Positions 17,843 to 27,452 of a stretch of DNA of 64,000 nt are shown here, piece by piece. The stretch covers positions 1,138,758 through 1,202,757 of the forward strand of contig NZ_JANIOF010000001.1 in the NCBI RefSeq assembly GCF_024733555.1, in the 5' to 3' direction. Every line of letters starts with the position of its first letter. The stretch's first letter is position 1. Below the pieces are notes generated by a model. The model saw only the letters and a program-made list of their open reading frames with translations, was not told where the DNA came from and made no database searches. This stretch comes from Paenibacillus sp. SC116. GTDB taxonomy: Bacteria > Bacillota > Bacilli > Paenibacillales > Paenibacillaceae. Position numbers and translations under genes: made by a program.

Positions 17843-18586
17843 TTACTTTAAGCGCTCCGATTTGACAGGAGATTGCTTCAATTCATTAATCTCAGCCTTC
17901 GTCAATAGACGGTGCTTGCCACGCACAAGACCTTGCAGCGTAATATTACCAAATTGAACACGCTTCAGACGCGTCACAGGATGTCCAATCGCTTCAAACA
18001 TCCTTCTAACTTGGCGGTTACGGCCTTCATAAATTGTCATACTAATCGTTGCGACTTTTTGCTCCAAATCGACATCGAAATACTCAACCTCAGCAGGCTG
18101 AGTCATTCCATCTTCTAGCATGATGCCCTTTTTAAGCTTCTCAAGTGCATCACCATGAGGAATACCTTTGACCGTAGCACGATAAATCTTGCCAACGTGA
18201 TGACGCGGATGTGTCAGCCAATTCGCCAAGTCTCCATCATTCGTCAAAAGCAGTAATCCTTCAGTGTCATAATCCAATCGACCAACTGGATAAACACGTG
18301 TCTTTATTTTGCCCAAGAAGTCCTTGACTGTCTTACGGCCTTCTGGATCTGACATCGATGTAATTACACCTTTCGGTTTATAAAAGGCGATAACGACTTT
18401 CTCAGCCGCTTTTCTCAGCGGACGACCATTCACTGTAATCTCATCCGTATTCGGATTCGCTTTTACCCCAAGTGTCAACACCGGTTCGCCGTTTAGTTCT
18501 ACTTTTCCATCTAATATCAATTGCTCACATTTGCGGCGGGATGCAATACCTGCATTCGCCATAATTTTTTGAAGACGTTCTTCCAT
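17843..18586 (-). CDS. rluB: 23S rRNA pseudouridine synthase, RluB type
   Basis: Modifies a uridine in 23S rRNA (position 2605 by E. coli numbering in RluB). Seen: N-terminal S4 domain (about 3-60) and catalytic aspartate 105 in the GRLDYDTEG motif; C-terminal RNRQVRRMFE motif. I start at the ATG of 18586 because GAGGTGA lies nine nt upstream; the ATG three codons earlier is too close to it. Located between resA and spmB as in B. subtilis (minus resX-like genes). Confidence 0.92.
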   Translation of the reverse strand: MEERLQKIMANAGIASRRKCEQLILDGKVELNGEPVLTLGVKANPNTDEITVNGRPLRKAAEKVVIAFYKPKGVITSMSDPEGRKTVKDFLGKIKTRVYPVGRLDYDTEGLLLLTNDGDLANWLTHPRHHVGKIYRATVKGIPHGDALEKLKKGIMLEDGMTQPAEVEYFDVDLEQKVATISMTIYEGRNRQVRRMFEAIGHPVTRLKRVQFGNITLQGLVRGKHRLLTKAEINELKQSPVKSERLK

Positions 18587-18666
18587 TTGTGTCATTCACC
18601 TCAAACCTATGATATCCGTTCGTGAACAAGTCCACAAGCGAAACTGATAAAATCGTGTCGAAACAA

Positions 18667-18713
18667 GAAAAAACACCCTGTTTTAGGTGTATATCACCTA
18701 GAAACTGGGCGTC
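18667..18713 (-). terminator. Terminator of dacB-spmA-spmB
   Basis: Long stem GCCC.GTTT.TAGGTG / CACCTA.AAC.GGGTGT followed by six T on the minus strand, starting 32 nt after the spmB stop. Confidence 0.85.
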
Positions 18714-18744
18714 CCTATCACATTATAACACATTTGCGCTTCCA

Positions 18745-19278
18745 TTATACAAATATGAGCATACAAATGATAATTGCGGCTACAAATCCTACGATATCTG
18801 AAAACAGCCCTACTTTTAATGCGTACCGTCCTTTGCGAATACCAATGGCTCCAAAATAGACAGTTAACACATATAACGTAGTGTCTGTACTCCCTTGAAT
18901 CGTAGAAGCAATTCGACCAATGAGCGAATCAGGACCGTAGGTTTTAATCAAATCCGTTGTGAACGCGAGCGAACCGGCTCCTGTAATAGGTCTTAAAAAC
19001 GCTAACGGCATAACTTCACTTGGTATTCCGAACCAATCGAGCAAAGGTCTCATCAGCCCCACGAGCCAATCCATTGCTCCAGATGCTCGAAATACACTAA
19101 TGGCGACCATCATCCCGACTAAAGTCGGAATAATGTTAATCGATGTCTGGAACCCATCCTTGGCACCTTCGACAAACGATTCATACACCGGAACTCGCTT
19201 CATATATGCGTATAGGGGGATGAAGACGATAATGGCTGGAATCGCCCAAGTAGAAATGGTTGTCAAGAACGCATACAA
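18745..19278 (-). CDS. spmB: Spore maturation protein SpmB
   Basis: Integral membrane protein of the nucleoside-recognition (Gate) family, needed with SpmA for spore core dehydration in Bacillus. Seen: 177 residues, several membrane spans and the AFLRPITGAGSLAF motif near the middle. Directly follows spmA; the B. subtilis protein has 178 residues. In B. subtilis the dacB-spmA-spmB operon is sigma-E controlled. Confidence 0.93.
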   Translation of the reverse strand: MYAFLTTISTWAIPAIIVFIPLYAYMKRVPVYESFVEGAKDGFQTSINIIPTLVGMMVAISVFRASGAMDWLVGLMRPLLDWFGIPSEVMPLAFLRPITGAGSLAFTTDLIKTYGPDSLIGRIASTIQGSTDTTLYVLTVYFGAIGIRKGRYALKVGLFSDIVGFVAAIIICMLIFV

Positions 19279-19331
19279 GCTCCATCATCCTTTCTGCACA
19301 TGCATTACCGCATTAGGTAGCTGTTAACAAG

Positions 19332-19961
19332 CTATTGTCCTGCTGGTACAGAATTCGATTCATGATGTTGGGTATGCGGCGGGCTTTTTGTTCGAGATCG
19401 GTACCAACGATCTGCAGCGATGGCTGCTATTGTAGCAACCATGGTGGCTAATAAAGTAGTTCCTACGATTTCGGCCGGATTAGCGGAATCAAAGTTCATG
19501 CGAATGGCTATTAGTGTAGTTGGTATTAACGTGATACTCGAGGTATTAATCGCCAACAAGGTACACATTGCTGGTGTGGCTGTTGATTTATCGGGATTTA
19601 GTTTCTGAAGTTCCTGCATCGCTCGAATGCCCATTGGAGTTGCTGCATTACCCAGCCCTAATAAATTGGCACTCATATTTGACATAATGAAGCCTAAGGC
19701 AGGATGGTTGCGCGGAACATCTGGGAATAAATAACGCACCACAGGTCCAAGCAGTTTAGCTAGTGATTTTAGCAAACCTGCATCCTCCGCTATCCGCATC
19801 ATCCCAAGCCAAAATACCATGACACTGATAAGGCCAAAACTGACCGTAACGCCTGTCTTGGCGCCATCAAATACAGCTTCGGTTACTGCTTCAATCCTCC
19901 CTTGTGCAGCAGCTGCAATAAATCCTACGACCAGCATAAAAATCCATATCGCATTAACCAT
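19332..19961 (-). CDS. spmA: Spore maturation protein SpmA
   Basis: Partner of SpmB, nucleoside-recognition domain membrane protein. Seen: multiple hydrophobic spans and the MSNMSANLLGLGNAATP motif with GIRAMQEL after it. The ATG at 19961 follows GGGGGAG; the frame extends 15 codons further upstream without a site. About 209 residues. Between dacB and spmB in one transcription unit. Confidence 0.92.
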   Translation of the reverse strand: MVNAIWIFMLVVGFIAAAAQGRIEAVTEAVFDGAKTGVTVSFGLISVMVFWLGMMRIAEDAGLLKSLAKLLGPVVRYLFPDVPRNHPALGFIMSNMSANLLGLGNAATPMGIRAMQELQKLNPDKSTATPAMCTLLAINTSSITLIPTTLIAIRMNFDSANPAEIVGTTLLATMVATIAAIAADRWYRSRTKSPPHTQHHESNSVPAGQ

Positions 19962-20068
19962 GCTGCTCCCCCTTAAATCACTGATTATGAAACTTGTCCA
20001 GCGCACTCACCTCTCCCTGATCCTGTGCGCTAAACATGAATATAACAAAGCAATAAATCTCGTACTGT

Positions 20069-21241
20069 TTATTGGGTTTGGGTTGTTTTTCTCTGATTCG
20101 TTTCTAATTGATTGGTTTCTACTTGCATCGAATTCTTAATCGGAATGGAACCAATTAACTTATCCTCTAGCCAGATGGATAACTTGCCGCGATGGCCAAG
20201 TCGATAATCAAGTGAATTTGGTTGGAACCATTCAACTTTTCGCTGGATTTTCGACTGTTCCTCAGTACGCAAAGGATAGCTCCACGACGCATCTATTTCG
20301 TACGGCTGTCCTTCCAGTTTATAGCCTTTCTCAATGACGTTCGTAAGCGGATAGTGTGCGAATCCATAGTCAAGCAAGGCTTGATGATCATTCCAATCAT
20401 CGCCGTCATTCAATGTAACTACAGCAAGCTGTTGTCCATTGCGAGTTGCAGAGCTTACCAAACAACGTAGTGCATTGCTCGTATAACCTGTCTTAACACC
20501 ATCCGCTCCAGCATAGAAGCGAAGCATCTTGTTCTTATTTGTCCACTTGTAATCCCACTTTTCAATTGGATTTGGGACAACCTTTACTTTGGTCTGTACA
20601 ATGGTTTGGAAATGCTTGTTATGCAAAGCATACGCACTCAGTTGTGCAAGATCATGCGCGGAAGTGTAATGTTCTTTTTGGTCCAAGCCATGTGGATTGC
20701 GAAAACTCGTATTTTCAAGACCGAGCTCTTCTGACTTTTGATTCATCATATAAACAAAGCCATCTTCTGAGCCACCAACATGTTCTGCGATTGCTACTGC
20801 CGCATCATTTCCCGAGCGAAGCATTAGACCATAAATCAAATGCTGCAGCGTCATCTCTTCACCTAGACGCAAATATATCGATGAGCCTTCTTTGCCAACT
20901 GCTCGCTTACTCGTCTTCACTTTGTCATTTAACTTTCCAGACTCCAACGCCACGATCGCAGTCATAATTTTTGTTGTACTTGCCATAGGTAGACGTGTTT
21001 CTCCGTTATCACTGTGAAGAATCCTGCCCGTTGTCACATCGATTAAGGCAAACGCTTTCGCTCCCGTTCTAGGAGCTTCTGAAGAATTCGTTTTCTTTCT
21101 ATTGCTTTTCTTTTTTTCTTTACTTACAGCTAGTACTTTATATTGATCGTTCATTTTTATCGCTTCTGCATTACCCGCTTGAAAGATAGGATTCCATAGC
21201 AATACAAAGGCAATGACGGCTGCTAACTTGCGATGAATCAT
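20069..21241 (-). CDS. dacB: D-alanyl-D-alanine carboxypeptidase, sporulation DacB type
   Basis: Low-molecular-mass penicillin-binding protein (PBP5* type) trimming spore cortex peptidoglycan. Seen: signal peptide (to about residue 26), a Lys/Asn-rich linker, catalytic S88-x2-K91 (STTK), SGN 143-145 and KTG 250-252, and a C-terminal PBP5-type domain. 390 residues from ATG 21241 behind GGAGG; an ATG seven codons upstream has no site. Operon with spmA and spmB supports the cortex role. A second carboxypeptidase, dacF, lies at 35.1 kb. Confidence 0.92.
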   Translation of the reverse strand: MIHRKLAAVIAFVLLWNPIFQAGNAEAIKMNDQYKVLAVSKEKKKSNRKKTNSSEAPRTGAKAFALIDVTTGRILHSDNGETRLPMASTTKIMTAIVALESGKLNDKVKTSKRAVGKEGSSIYLRLGEEMTLQHLIYGLMLRSGNDAAVAIAEHVGGSEDGFVYMMNQKSEELGLENTSFRNPHGLDQKEHYTSAHDLAQLSAYALHNKHFQTIVQTKVKVVPNPIEKWDYKWTNKNKMLRFYAGADGVKTGYTSNALRCLVSSATRNGQQLAVVTLNDGDDWNDHQALLDYGFAHYPLTNVIEKGYKLEGQPYEIDASWSYPLRTEEQSKIQRKVEWFQPNSLDYRLGHRGKLSIWLEDKLIGSIPIKNSMQVETNQLETNQRKTTQTQ

Positions 21242-21482
21242 TAATTCGTAGTCCTCCTTCATGATGTCAGAACATGGAGTTCAGTCTGGATAAGCACCTG
21301 CTCCTCACGCCGTAATTCATATGTATGCGAATACGATGCTACGTATGTCCAACATTTTGTCCAAGCTATTCCAATGTAAAATGGTTCAAAAAAAGCGCCA
21401 TACCCACGCAGCCGCATTATGCTTCAGTCAAACGACTGAATGACAGCTCGAGTTTATTGACGCTTTTGATTTCATCCAGTCA

Positions 21483-21947
21483 TTATGAATCGGCATGTGT
21501 ATCATGGTTATGTGTTGTTTGTTTCTGAACGTGATTATCTTTACGCTTAAATAATGACTCAAGTCGATCAATAATTTGTGGCGTCGAATCGATAATTTTT
21601 TCGAGCAAGTGAGTATTGTTATCCATCGATACAATCTGCACATTTTGCTTTCCTACTACGAGGAAGCCAATCGGATTCATATATACGCCGCCCCCGCTGC
21701 CTCCTCCAAATGGTTGCTGCGGTGGATAGCGATGTACTTGCTGGTTTTGATTTTGTGACTTCTCACCGTTAATAATCCGATAGTCACTTCCCCCTGCCGC
21801 AAATCCGATACCAACCCTGCTAATTGGAATGATGACAGAACCATCTGGCGTTTGTACAGGATCACCGACAATTGCATTAACATCGATCATCCCTTTAATA
21901 TTTTCCAGAGCGACTTGCATCAAGCCTTCGATTGGATGCTCCGCCAT
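21483..21947 (-). CDS. ytfJ: Sporulation protein YtfJ (GerW family)
   Basis: Forespore protein family linked to germination of spores with certain stimuli (GerW). Seen: 154 residues, N-terminal EGLMQVALENIK start, a VGDPVQTPDGSVIIP core and Gly-rich middle (GGGSGGG), matching the family. Start overlaps the end of the DUF2953 gene (27 nt), as in the ytfI-ytfJ pair of B. subtilis; there the pair is located elsewhere in the chromosome, not beside dacB. A PalA-like hairpin region (CAGTC-loop-GACTG at 21421-21438, then T-rich) lies just downstream. Confidence 0.92.
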   Translation of the reverse strand: MAEHPIEGLMQVALENIKGMIDVNAIVGDPVQTPDGSVIIPISRVGIGFAAGGSDYRIINGEKSQNQNQQVHRYPPQQPFGGGSGGGVYMNPIGFLVVGKQNVQIVSMDNNTHLLEKIIDSTPQIIDRLESLFKRKDNHVQKQTTHNHDTHADS

Positions 21948-22612
21948 TGCTTAACTCCTCCTTCAGCCCGCTTGATGCGGAAAATGAGCACAATCACTGC
22001 AAAAATAGCATGTACGACACGAATTCGACCTATGCACAGAAACCTCGTGGAAAATACAGGACAATCAAATCGAGGAGTAACTTCTACATCGGGTAAGCGT
22101 CGAAAAGTCAGCAACTGAGTAATAAAGCCAGTTACTCCACCAACCACAGCCCAAGCCAAGCCATATAGAATACCCGTATTGGCAGCATTAGAAGTACCAT
22201 ACTCGGTATCCCAGATGTAGCTGTCTACTTCAATATGCCCTAGTGTTTGTAAACCCCACTTTTGCAACCCATATGTACGAGCGGCTAAACGCACAAGCTC
22301 TCTGTTCCATTTCTTAATCGTTTCAGAACCTACATAATTACGCATTCGTTCTTTGTGTTTACCTACCCAGGACTGTTCTTTCTGTTTGGACTTCATACTG
22401 AACCCTTGCTTAAAATTTTGAAATTGAATGCTGCGGATCTCATATCGCCAACGAAAGATTCCATAGACCGCTCTAATCCCAATCCATACCCGCTCGTGCT
22501 TGCCCTGTTTCGAGATAACTAGTTTTACCTCCAAGTGAGACATCAACACGGTTACATTGAATCCAATTACGATTGCCGCAGCAAGCAAGAAGCTCCATAG
22601 CCATATGGGCAT
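21920..22612 (-). CDS. ytfI: DUF2953 membrane protein, YtfI-like
   Basis: About 230 residues. Seen: N-terminal membrane segment, a basic region, and further hydrophobic segments near residues 140-160 and 190-210. Sequence type matches the DUF2953 partner always found with ytfJ. I start at ATG 22612 (GGGG ten nt upstream); a TTG two codons earlier is an alternative. Function unknown; in B. subtilis the pair is made in the forespore. Confidence 0.8.
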   Translation of the reverse strand: MPIWLWSFLLAAAIVIGFNVTVLMSHLEVKLVISKQGKHERVWIGIRAVYGIFRWRYEIRSIQFQNFKQGFSMKSKQKEQSWVGKHKERMRNYVGSETIKKWNRELVRLAARTYGLQKWGLQTLGHIEVDSYIWDTEYGTSNAANTGILYGLAWAVVGGVTGFITQLLTFRRLPDVEVTPRFDCPVFSTRFLCIGRIRVVHAIFAVIVLIFRIKRAEGGVKQWRSIQSKA

Positions 22613-22701
22613 CTGCAAGTCACCCCTCTTCCTGCAATGCTCGTATTATAGCCACATGTATCCAACTCCATGCAGGACAACAATGAATACATATAAAAAT
22701 A

Positions 22702-22752
22702 GAAAAAGAGCTATTCCATTAGCAGCATCAGCTACTAGGGAACAGCTCTCTT
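22702..22752 (-). terminator. Terminator of scpA-scpB-ytkL
   Basis: Arms GAGAGCTGTTCCC and GGAATAGCTCTT flanking a GC-containing loop, then T-rich on the minus strand, 43 nt past the hydrolase stop. Confidence 0.7.
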
Positions 22753-22794
22753 CTTCAACAGTTAAGTCCATAATCAATAATTAGGTTGTACCTA

Positions 22795-23499
22795 CTATAC
22801 GAATTGCCAATTAGATGTATCCAACACTTGTCCAGGCTCCATCACAATTCCGTTAATCCCGAATTGCTTTAGCTTCTCAGCATAATCATGCCCATCTTGC
22901 TCAATAAGCGAGAAAGTATTGTAGTGAATAGGGACTACAACCTTAGCTTGCAACCATTGTGCTGCAAGCAGTGCGTCCGTAGGATCCATCGTAAAATGGC
23001 TACCAATCGGCAAAAAGGCGATATCCGGTGCATAGCGTTCCCCGATAAGTTTCATATCCGAGAACAAAGCCGTATCTCCTGCATGATATATCGTTACGCC
23101 CTCCATTTGAAGGACGAAGCCAGCTGGATTGCCTAAATATATGATCTGTCCATCCACAATAGCCGATGAACTGTGCAGAGCTGGTACCCATTTTAGATCT
23201 CCAAACGGGAATGAGGCCCCACCACCAATGTTCATAGGCACAACGGACTCTAGGCCTTGCAGAGATAAATAAGCTGCGAGTTCAACAATCGTAATGACTG
23301 TCGCATCGTTTCGCTTGGCTATATTGATCGCATCTCCAGTATGATCATCATGACCATGTGTCAAAAGAATCGTATCCGCCTTAATGGTTTCTGCAGATTC
23401 TACAGCGACAGGATTACCTGTCAAGAAAGGATCAACGAGTATGGAATGTTCTTGCCCAGTAATTTGAATGCATGCATGTCCATGAAATTTAATCTGCAT
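22795..23499 (-). CDS. Metal-dependent hydrolase, UPF0173 (YtkL-like)
   Basis: Metallo-beta-lactamase fold enzyme of unknown substrate. Seen: HGHDDH metal motif at 48-53, a later HAGDTALFSDM motif and C-terminal VPIHY motif, complete set for a two-metal site. 234 residues from ATG 23499, which overlaps the scpB stop by 11 nt; a TTG nine codons upstream is less likely. Third gene of the scpA-scpB unit. Confidence 0.88.
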   Translation of the reverse strand: MQIKFHGHACIQITGQEHSILVDPFLTGNPVAVESAETIKADTILLTHGHDDHTGDAINIAKRNDATVITIVELAAYLSLQGLESVVPMNIGGGASFPFGDLKWVPALHSSSAIVDGQIIYLGNPAGFVLQMEGVTIYHAGDTALFSDMKLIGERYAPDIAFLPIGSHFTMDPTDALLAAQWLQAKVVVPIHYNTFSLIEQDGHDYAEKLKQFGINGIVMEPGQVLDTSNWQFV

Positions 23500-24109
23500 C
23501 TCCCTGGTTCCCTCCAACATCTTCAATAGTTAGCTGCCTACTATCTAACTTCGCGAATAGAAGCTGGGTTTCCTCCTCCAAGCCATCTGTTTGCTCAAAT
23601 TGAGCTGCCTCAGGCAGTTCTTCCAAGCTGGAAAGAGCAAAATAATCAAGAAACGCCTTTGTTGTACCATAAAGAATCGGACGCCCAATCGCCTCCGCAC
23701 GGCCAACCTCTTCAATAAGATCTTTATTAACAAGCGTTTGAATCGCCCGATCAGACTTTACGCCACGCACTTCTTCTATCTCAACCCGGGTAATCGGCTG
23801 TCGATACGCTACGATCGATAAAGTCTCTAGCGCTGCTTGAGACAACGAAGCCCGAGCAGGAGAATATGCCATTTTTTCAAAATAAGGAACATGCTCAGGT
23901 AACGTCGCTAACTGATACATACCTGCGATCACGAGAACTTGAATACCGCGTTTATTTCGCTCAAAATCTCCTTTTAAATCTTGCACTGCTTCCTCAACGA
24001 CTTCCACACGCTGTTCCGTTATTTCAGCCATTTGCTTGGTACTTAACCCTTCTTCTCCTGCCATAAACAGCAGGCCTTCAATAATCGACTTCAACTCTTG
24101 AAAGTTCAT
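23489..24109 (-). CDS. scpB: Segregation and condensation protein B
   Basis: Kite subunit of the SMC-ScpA-ScpB condensin. Seen: two winged-helix domains, with the TLSIVAYRQPITRVEIEEVRG motif region (about 88-108) typical of ScpB. About 206 residues from ATG 24109; the first 14 codons of the longer frame lack a binding site. Overlaps the scpA end by 32 nt. Confidence 0.93.
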   Translation of the reverse strand: MNFQELKSIIEGLLFMAGEEGLSTKQMAEITEQRVEVVEEAVQDLKGDFERNKRGIQVLVIAGMYQLATLPEHVPYFEKMAYSPARASLSQAALETLSIVAYRQPITRVEIEEVRGVKSDRAIQTLVNKDLIEEVGRAEAIGRPILYGTTKAFLDYFALSSLEELPEAAQFEQTDGLEEETQLLFAKLDSRQLTIEDVGGNQGDAD

Positions 24110-24869
24110 CTGTGTCCACCTCACCTTGCCATTGAATGACGATATCCTCAAATCGCTGATCTTGATGGCAGCGAATATGTTTTGTTTTCATTAACTCCAA
24201 TAGCGCTAAGAAAGTGACAATAATCTCATGACGTGTCATTTCTGCACTTAATAGCTTGGAGAACATGACTTTGCTTCCTTTACCTGAAGGCTTAAGCATA
24301 CCGACAATATCGCGTATCCGATCTTTAACGGATATTTCATCACGATGAATGGTTGCTACTTGCTCTCTGCGCTGAGACTTGCTGAGTGCTTTCTGGAACG
24401 CACGAACGAGATCCGCCACATGCAATCCTTCAACTGGATTAGCGGGAGCAGTCGGCAAATACGTACTTAAATCCTCGGCTTCTTTTGTGAAAATGAGACT
24501 TCTTACAGTTTCCTTCTCGCGCAAATGTTGAGCAATGCCCTTATATTTACGGTACTCGATCAGCTTGCGAATAAGCTCATCACGAGGATCTTCTTCTTCC
24601 TCTTCGTACTCGGGATAGTCTTCCCACTCCATAACAGGAGGTTTGGGCAGCAGCTGCTTGGACTTCATCGATAACAAAGTTGCCGCCATTACAAGGAACG
24701 CACTTGTAATTTCCAACTCCAACTCCTGCATACTTTGCAAATATTCCATATATTGATCAGTAATTTCGCTAATAGAGATGTCTTGAATATCAATTTCAGA
24801 CTTGTCCACTAAGTGAAGCAACAGATCGAGCGGACCTTCGAAATGATCAAGCTTATATGTAACGGACAC
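24078..24869 (-). CDS. scpA: Segregation and condensation protein A
   Basis: Kleisin subunit bridging the Smc heads. Seen: N-terminal FEGPLDLLLHLV motif and a C-terminal winged-helix region; acidic stretch EEEEED near residue 95. GTG start at 24867-24869 with GGGGG upstream gives 263 residues. Cotranscribed with scpB. Confidence 0.93.
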   Translation of the reverse strand: MSVTYKLDHFEGPLDLLLHLVDKSEIDIQDISISEITDQYMEYLQSMQELELEITSAFLVMAATLLSMKSKQLLPKPPVMEWEDYPEYEEEEEDPRDELIRKLIEYRKYKGIAQHLREKETVRSLIFTKEAEDLSTYLPTAPANPVEGLHVADLVRAFQKALSKSQRREQVATIHRDEISVKDRIRDIVGMLKPSGKGSKVMFSKLLSAEMTRHEIIVTFLALLELMKTKHIRCHQDQRFEDIVIQWQGEVDTDELSRVEVDY

Positions 24870-24895
24870 CCCGTAATTCCCCCTGAAAAACAAAT

Positions 24896-24924
24896 GTAGT
24901 ACCCTATTTAATATAGGGTACTAC
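24896..24924 (-). terminator. Terminator of the rib operon
   Basis: Twelve-bp perfect stem GTAGTACCCTAT/ATAGGGTACTAC in the 67-nt gap between ribH and scpA, then ATTTGTTTTTC on the minus strand. Confidence 0.75.
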
Positions 24925-24936
24925 ATTAACTAAGCA

Positions 24937-25404
24937 CTATTTTAGCTGTTTCGTCAAGTTAGCCATCTCAATTGCAGTCGCTGCCGCTTCCCATCCTTTA
25001 TTGCCTGCTTTTGTACCTGCTCGCTCAATCGCCTGCTCGATGGAATCCGTTGTGAGTACACCGAATATTGTAGGAACCCCAGTTTTCAAGCCTATTTGCG
25101 CAACTCCTTTTGCCACTTCACTGCACACATAGTCGAAATGCGGCGTAGAGCCCCGAATGACAGCCCCAAGTGTGATGATCGCATCATATTTTCCACTTTC
25201 CGCTAATTTTTGTGTAATTAATGGTATTTCAAATGCTCCAGGCACCCAAGCTATATCAATCTCTTCATCCTGCACTCCGTGGCGCTTCAACGCATCCAGC
25301 GCGCCTGAAACAAGCTTGGATACGATAAACTCATTGAATCTCCCAGCTACAACCCCGTATTTAAGACCTTCCGAAACGAGATGACCTTCAAAAATATGCG
25401 GCAT
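24937..25404 (-). CDS. ribH: 6,7-dimethyl-8-ribityllumazine synthase
   Basis: Penultimate riboflavin step, condensing the butanone phosphate with the pyrimidine intermediate. Seen: 155 residues, VPGAFEIP substrate loop, [13 protein letters not shown] with catalytic His, typical icosahedral-capsid subunit. ATG 25404 behind GGAGG. Last gene of ribDE-BA-H. Confidence 0.96.
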   Translation of the reverse strand: MPHIFEGHLVSEGLKYGVVAGRFNEFIVSKLVSGALDALKRHGVQDEEIDIAWVPGAFEIPLITQKLAESGKYDAIITLGAVIRGSTPHFDYVCSEVAKGVAQIGLKTGVPTIFGVLTTDSIEQAIERAGTKAGNKGWEAAATAIEMANLTKQLK

Positions 25405-25517
25405 AATAACAACCTCCGTTTATAATGGATACATCGTAAAAATGAGCAACTATAATATATAAATAGTTACAAGACATAAGACTTGGCTGCTTACATAACT
25501 GCGTTTCTTTCAAAACA

Positions 25518-26732
25518 TTAGGACGAGTAGTCAAACAAATGTCCAAGCTTCTCTTGCTTTGTATGAAGATAACGACTATTCGATTTATTTTCCGGCATTT
25601 GCAGCGGGACTCTTTCCGCAATTTGCAGACCATATCCTTCTAGTCCAGTAATTTTTCTCGGATTATTGGTCATAAGTCGGATGCTTTGCACACCAAGATC
25701 CTTCAATATTTGTGCGCCAATCCCGTAATCTCTTAAATCTGCTGCAAACCCCAGCTTCGTATTCGCATCAACCGTGTCAAAGCCTTCTTCTTGCAAATTA
25801 TAAGCTCGTAGCTTATTAATTAATCCAATCCCTCTGCCCTCTTGGCGCATATACAGCAGCACTCCACTGCCCGTTTGCTCGATATGATGCAAAGCTGCTG
25901 CCAACTGCGGTCCGCAGTCACAACGATGTGAATGGAAGATGTCCCCCGTTAAACATTCTGAATGTACACGCACAAGCACAGACTGAGAGGGATCAATTTC
26001 TCCCTTTACCATTGCAATATGCTCCTTATTGTCAACGGCATTCGTATAAGCAATCATGCGAAATTGTCCATATTCCGTCGGCATGCTTGTCTCGACCTCA
26101 CGCTGGATTAGTTTTTCCTGCGAATGACGATATTGAATCAAATCCCGAATGCAAATTAGCTTCAGGCCATGCTTCTCTTTCAACTGAATTAAATCCAGCA
26201 GCCTTGCCATCGTTCCATCGTCATTCATAATCTCACAAATGACGCCAGCTGGAGCAGAACCACACATACGTGCCAGATCGACTGCAGCTTCTGTATGTCC
26301 GGCACGACGTAGCACTCCACCCTTTTTCGCTACTAGTGGGAAAATATGACCAGGACGTCTAAAATCGTCAGCCTTTGACGCAGGATCAATAAGTGCCTGT
26401 ATCGTTAATGATCGTTCATATGCGGAAATGCCTGTCGTCGTGTTCATGTGATCGACCGAAATTGTGAACGCTGTACCGTGAAAATCGGTATTCTGGCTTA
26501 CCATAGGAGGTAGATTTAGCTCCACGGCCCGTTCTGGCGTAATCGGAACACAAACGAGTCCACGCCCCTCTGTTATCATAAAATTAATGACGTCAGGCGC
26601 AGCCTTGTCTGCTAGCGCGATGAAATCTCCTTCATTTTCACGATCCTCATCATCTACTACAATAATGACTTTCCCTGCTTTCAAATCTTCGACTGCTGCT
26701 TCAATCGTATCGAAATAAAATGGCTCGCTCAT
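25518..26732 (-). CDS. ribBA: Bifunctional DHBP synthase / GTP cyclohydrolase II
   Basis: Two riboflavin entry reactions in one protein. Seen: N-terminal 3,4-dihydroxy-2-butanone-4-phosphate synthase (about 1-200) with [11 protein letters not shown] and [11 protein letters not shown] motifs; C-terminal GTP cyclohydrolase II (about 205-404) with the zinc cysteines in [17 protein letters not shown] and the RQEGRGIGL motif. 404 residues from ATG 26732 behind GAGGAGGGG. Third gene of the operon. Confidence 0.96.
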   Translation of the reverse strand: MSEPFYFDTIEAAVEDLKAGKVIIVVDDEDRENEGDFIALADKAAPDVINFMITEGRGLVCVPITPERAVELNLPPMVSQNTDFHGTAFTISVDHMNTTTGISAYERSLTIQALIDPASKADDFRRPGHIFPLVAKKGGVLRRAGHTEAAVDLARMCGSAPAGVICEIMNDDGTMARLLDLIQLKEKHGLKLICIRDLIQYRHSQEKLIQREVETSMPTEYGQFRMIAYTNAVDNKEHIAMVKGEIDPSQSVLVRVHSECLTGDIFHSHRCDCGPQLAAALHHIEQTGSGVLLYMRQEGRGIGLINKLRAYNLQEEGFDTVDANTKLGFAADLRDYGIGAQILKDLGVQSIRLMTNNPRKITGLEGYGLQIAERVPLQMPENKSNSRYLHTKQEKLGHLFDYSS

Positions 26733-26762
26733 GATCATTCCCCTCCTCAACTTACAGTACAG

Positions 26763-27452
26763 TTAAAAGAAACCATGCTCGGAAAGAAAACTCTCCGTCA
26801 ATTTCGATGATTTCGAACTAGACTGTTCCGAATTAGCACCAAAACTATGATCGTTTGTACTTGCGAAGCGAAGTAGTTTTTCAACGTATTTGCCAAGTAC
26901 GTCACATTCTACATTCACCGTATCACCCATCTTTTTATGGGCTAACGAGGTTTTGCTCAAAGTATGCGGAATAATCGAGACAGCAAAACTGCAATCATCC
27001 GCATGGATAAGCGTTAGACTAATACCATCTATCGCTATCGAACCTTTTGGAATCATATATCTCCCTATGCCCGAATGCTCTAGTTGGAATTCGAACACTA
27101 CGGCATTCGCCTCAACTTGCCGATTCACAATAACTGCTGTTCCATCAACGTGCCCCTGAACAATATGCCCGCCAAATCGCCCATTAGCAGCCATCGCTCG
27201 TTCCAAATTGACAGATGCGCCTGGTTGCAGTTGTTTCAAATTCGTATGACGATACGTTTGCGGCATAACATCTGCATGGAACGAGGTGCCATGATGTGCT
27301 GTCACCGTCAAGCAAACGCCATTGACCGCAATGCTGTCACCGAGCTTCACCCCTTCGAGAATTTTGTTAGCACGGATGCAGAGTACCATTGCTTCTCCTT
27401 GCTTGCTTACCGAATGAAGTGTGCCAACTTCTTCAACTAAACCTGTGAACAA
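26763..27452 (-). CDS. ribE: Riboflavin synthase alpha subunit
   Basis: Dismutates two lumazines to riboflavin. Seen: MFTGLVEEVG start, two tandem lumazine-binding repeats (GVCLTV in the first, GISLTL in the second) and the C-terminal ESFLSEHGFF-type tail. 229 residues. TTG start at 27450-27452 follows AGGAGG; it overlaps the ribD end by 16 nt. Confidence 0.95.
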   Translation of the reverse strand: MFTGLVEEVGTLHSVSKQGEAMVLCIRANKILEGVKLGDSIAVNGVCLTVTAHHGTSFHADVMPQTYRHTNLKQLQPGASVNLERAMAANGRFGGHIVQGHVDGTAVIVNRQVEANAVVFEFQLEHSGIGRYMIPKGSIAIDGISLTLIHADDCSFAVSIIPHTLSKTSLAHKKMGDTVNVECDVLGKYVEKLLRFASTNDHSFGANSEQSSSKSSKLTESFLSEHGFF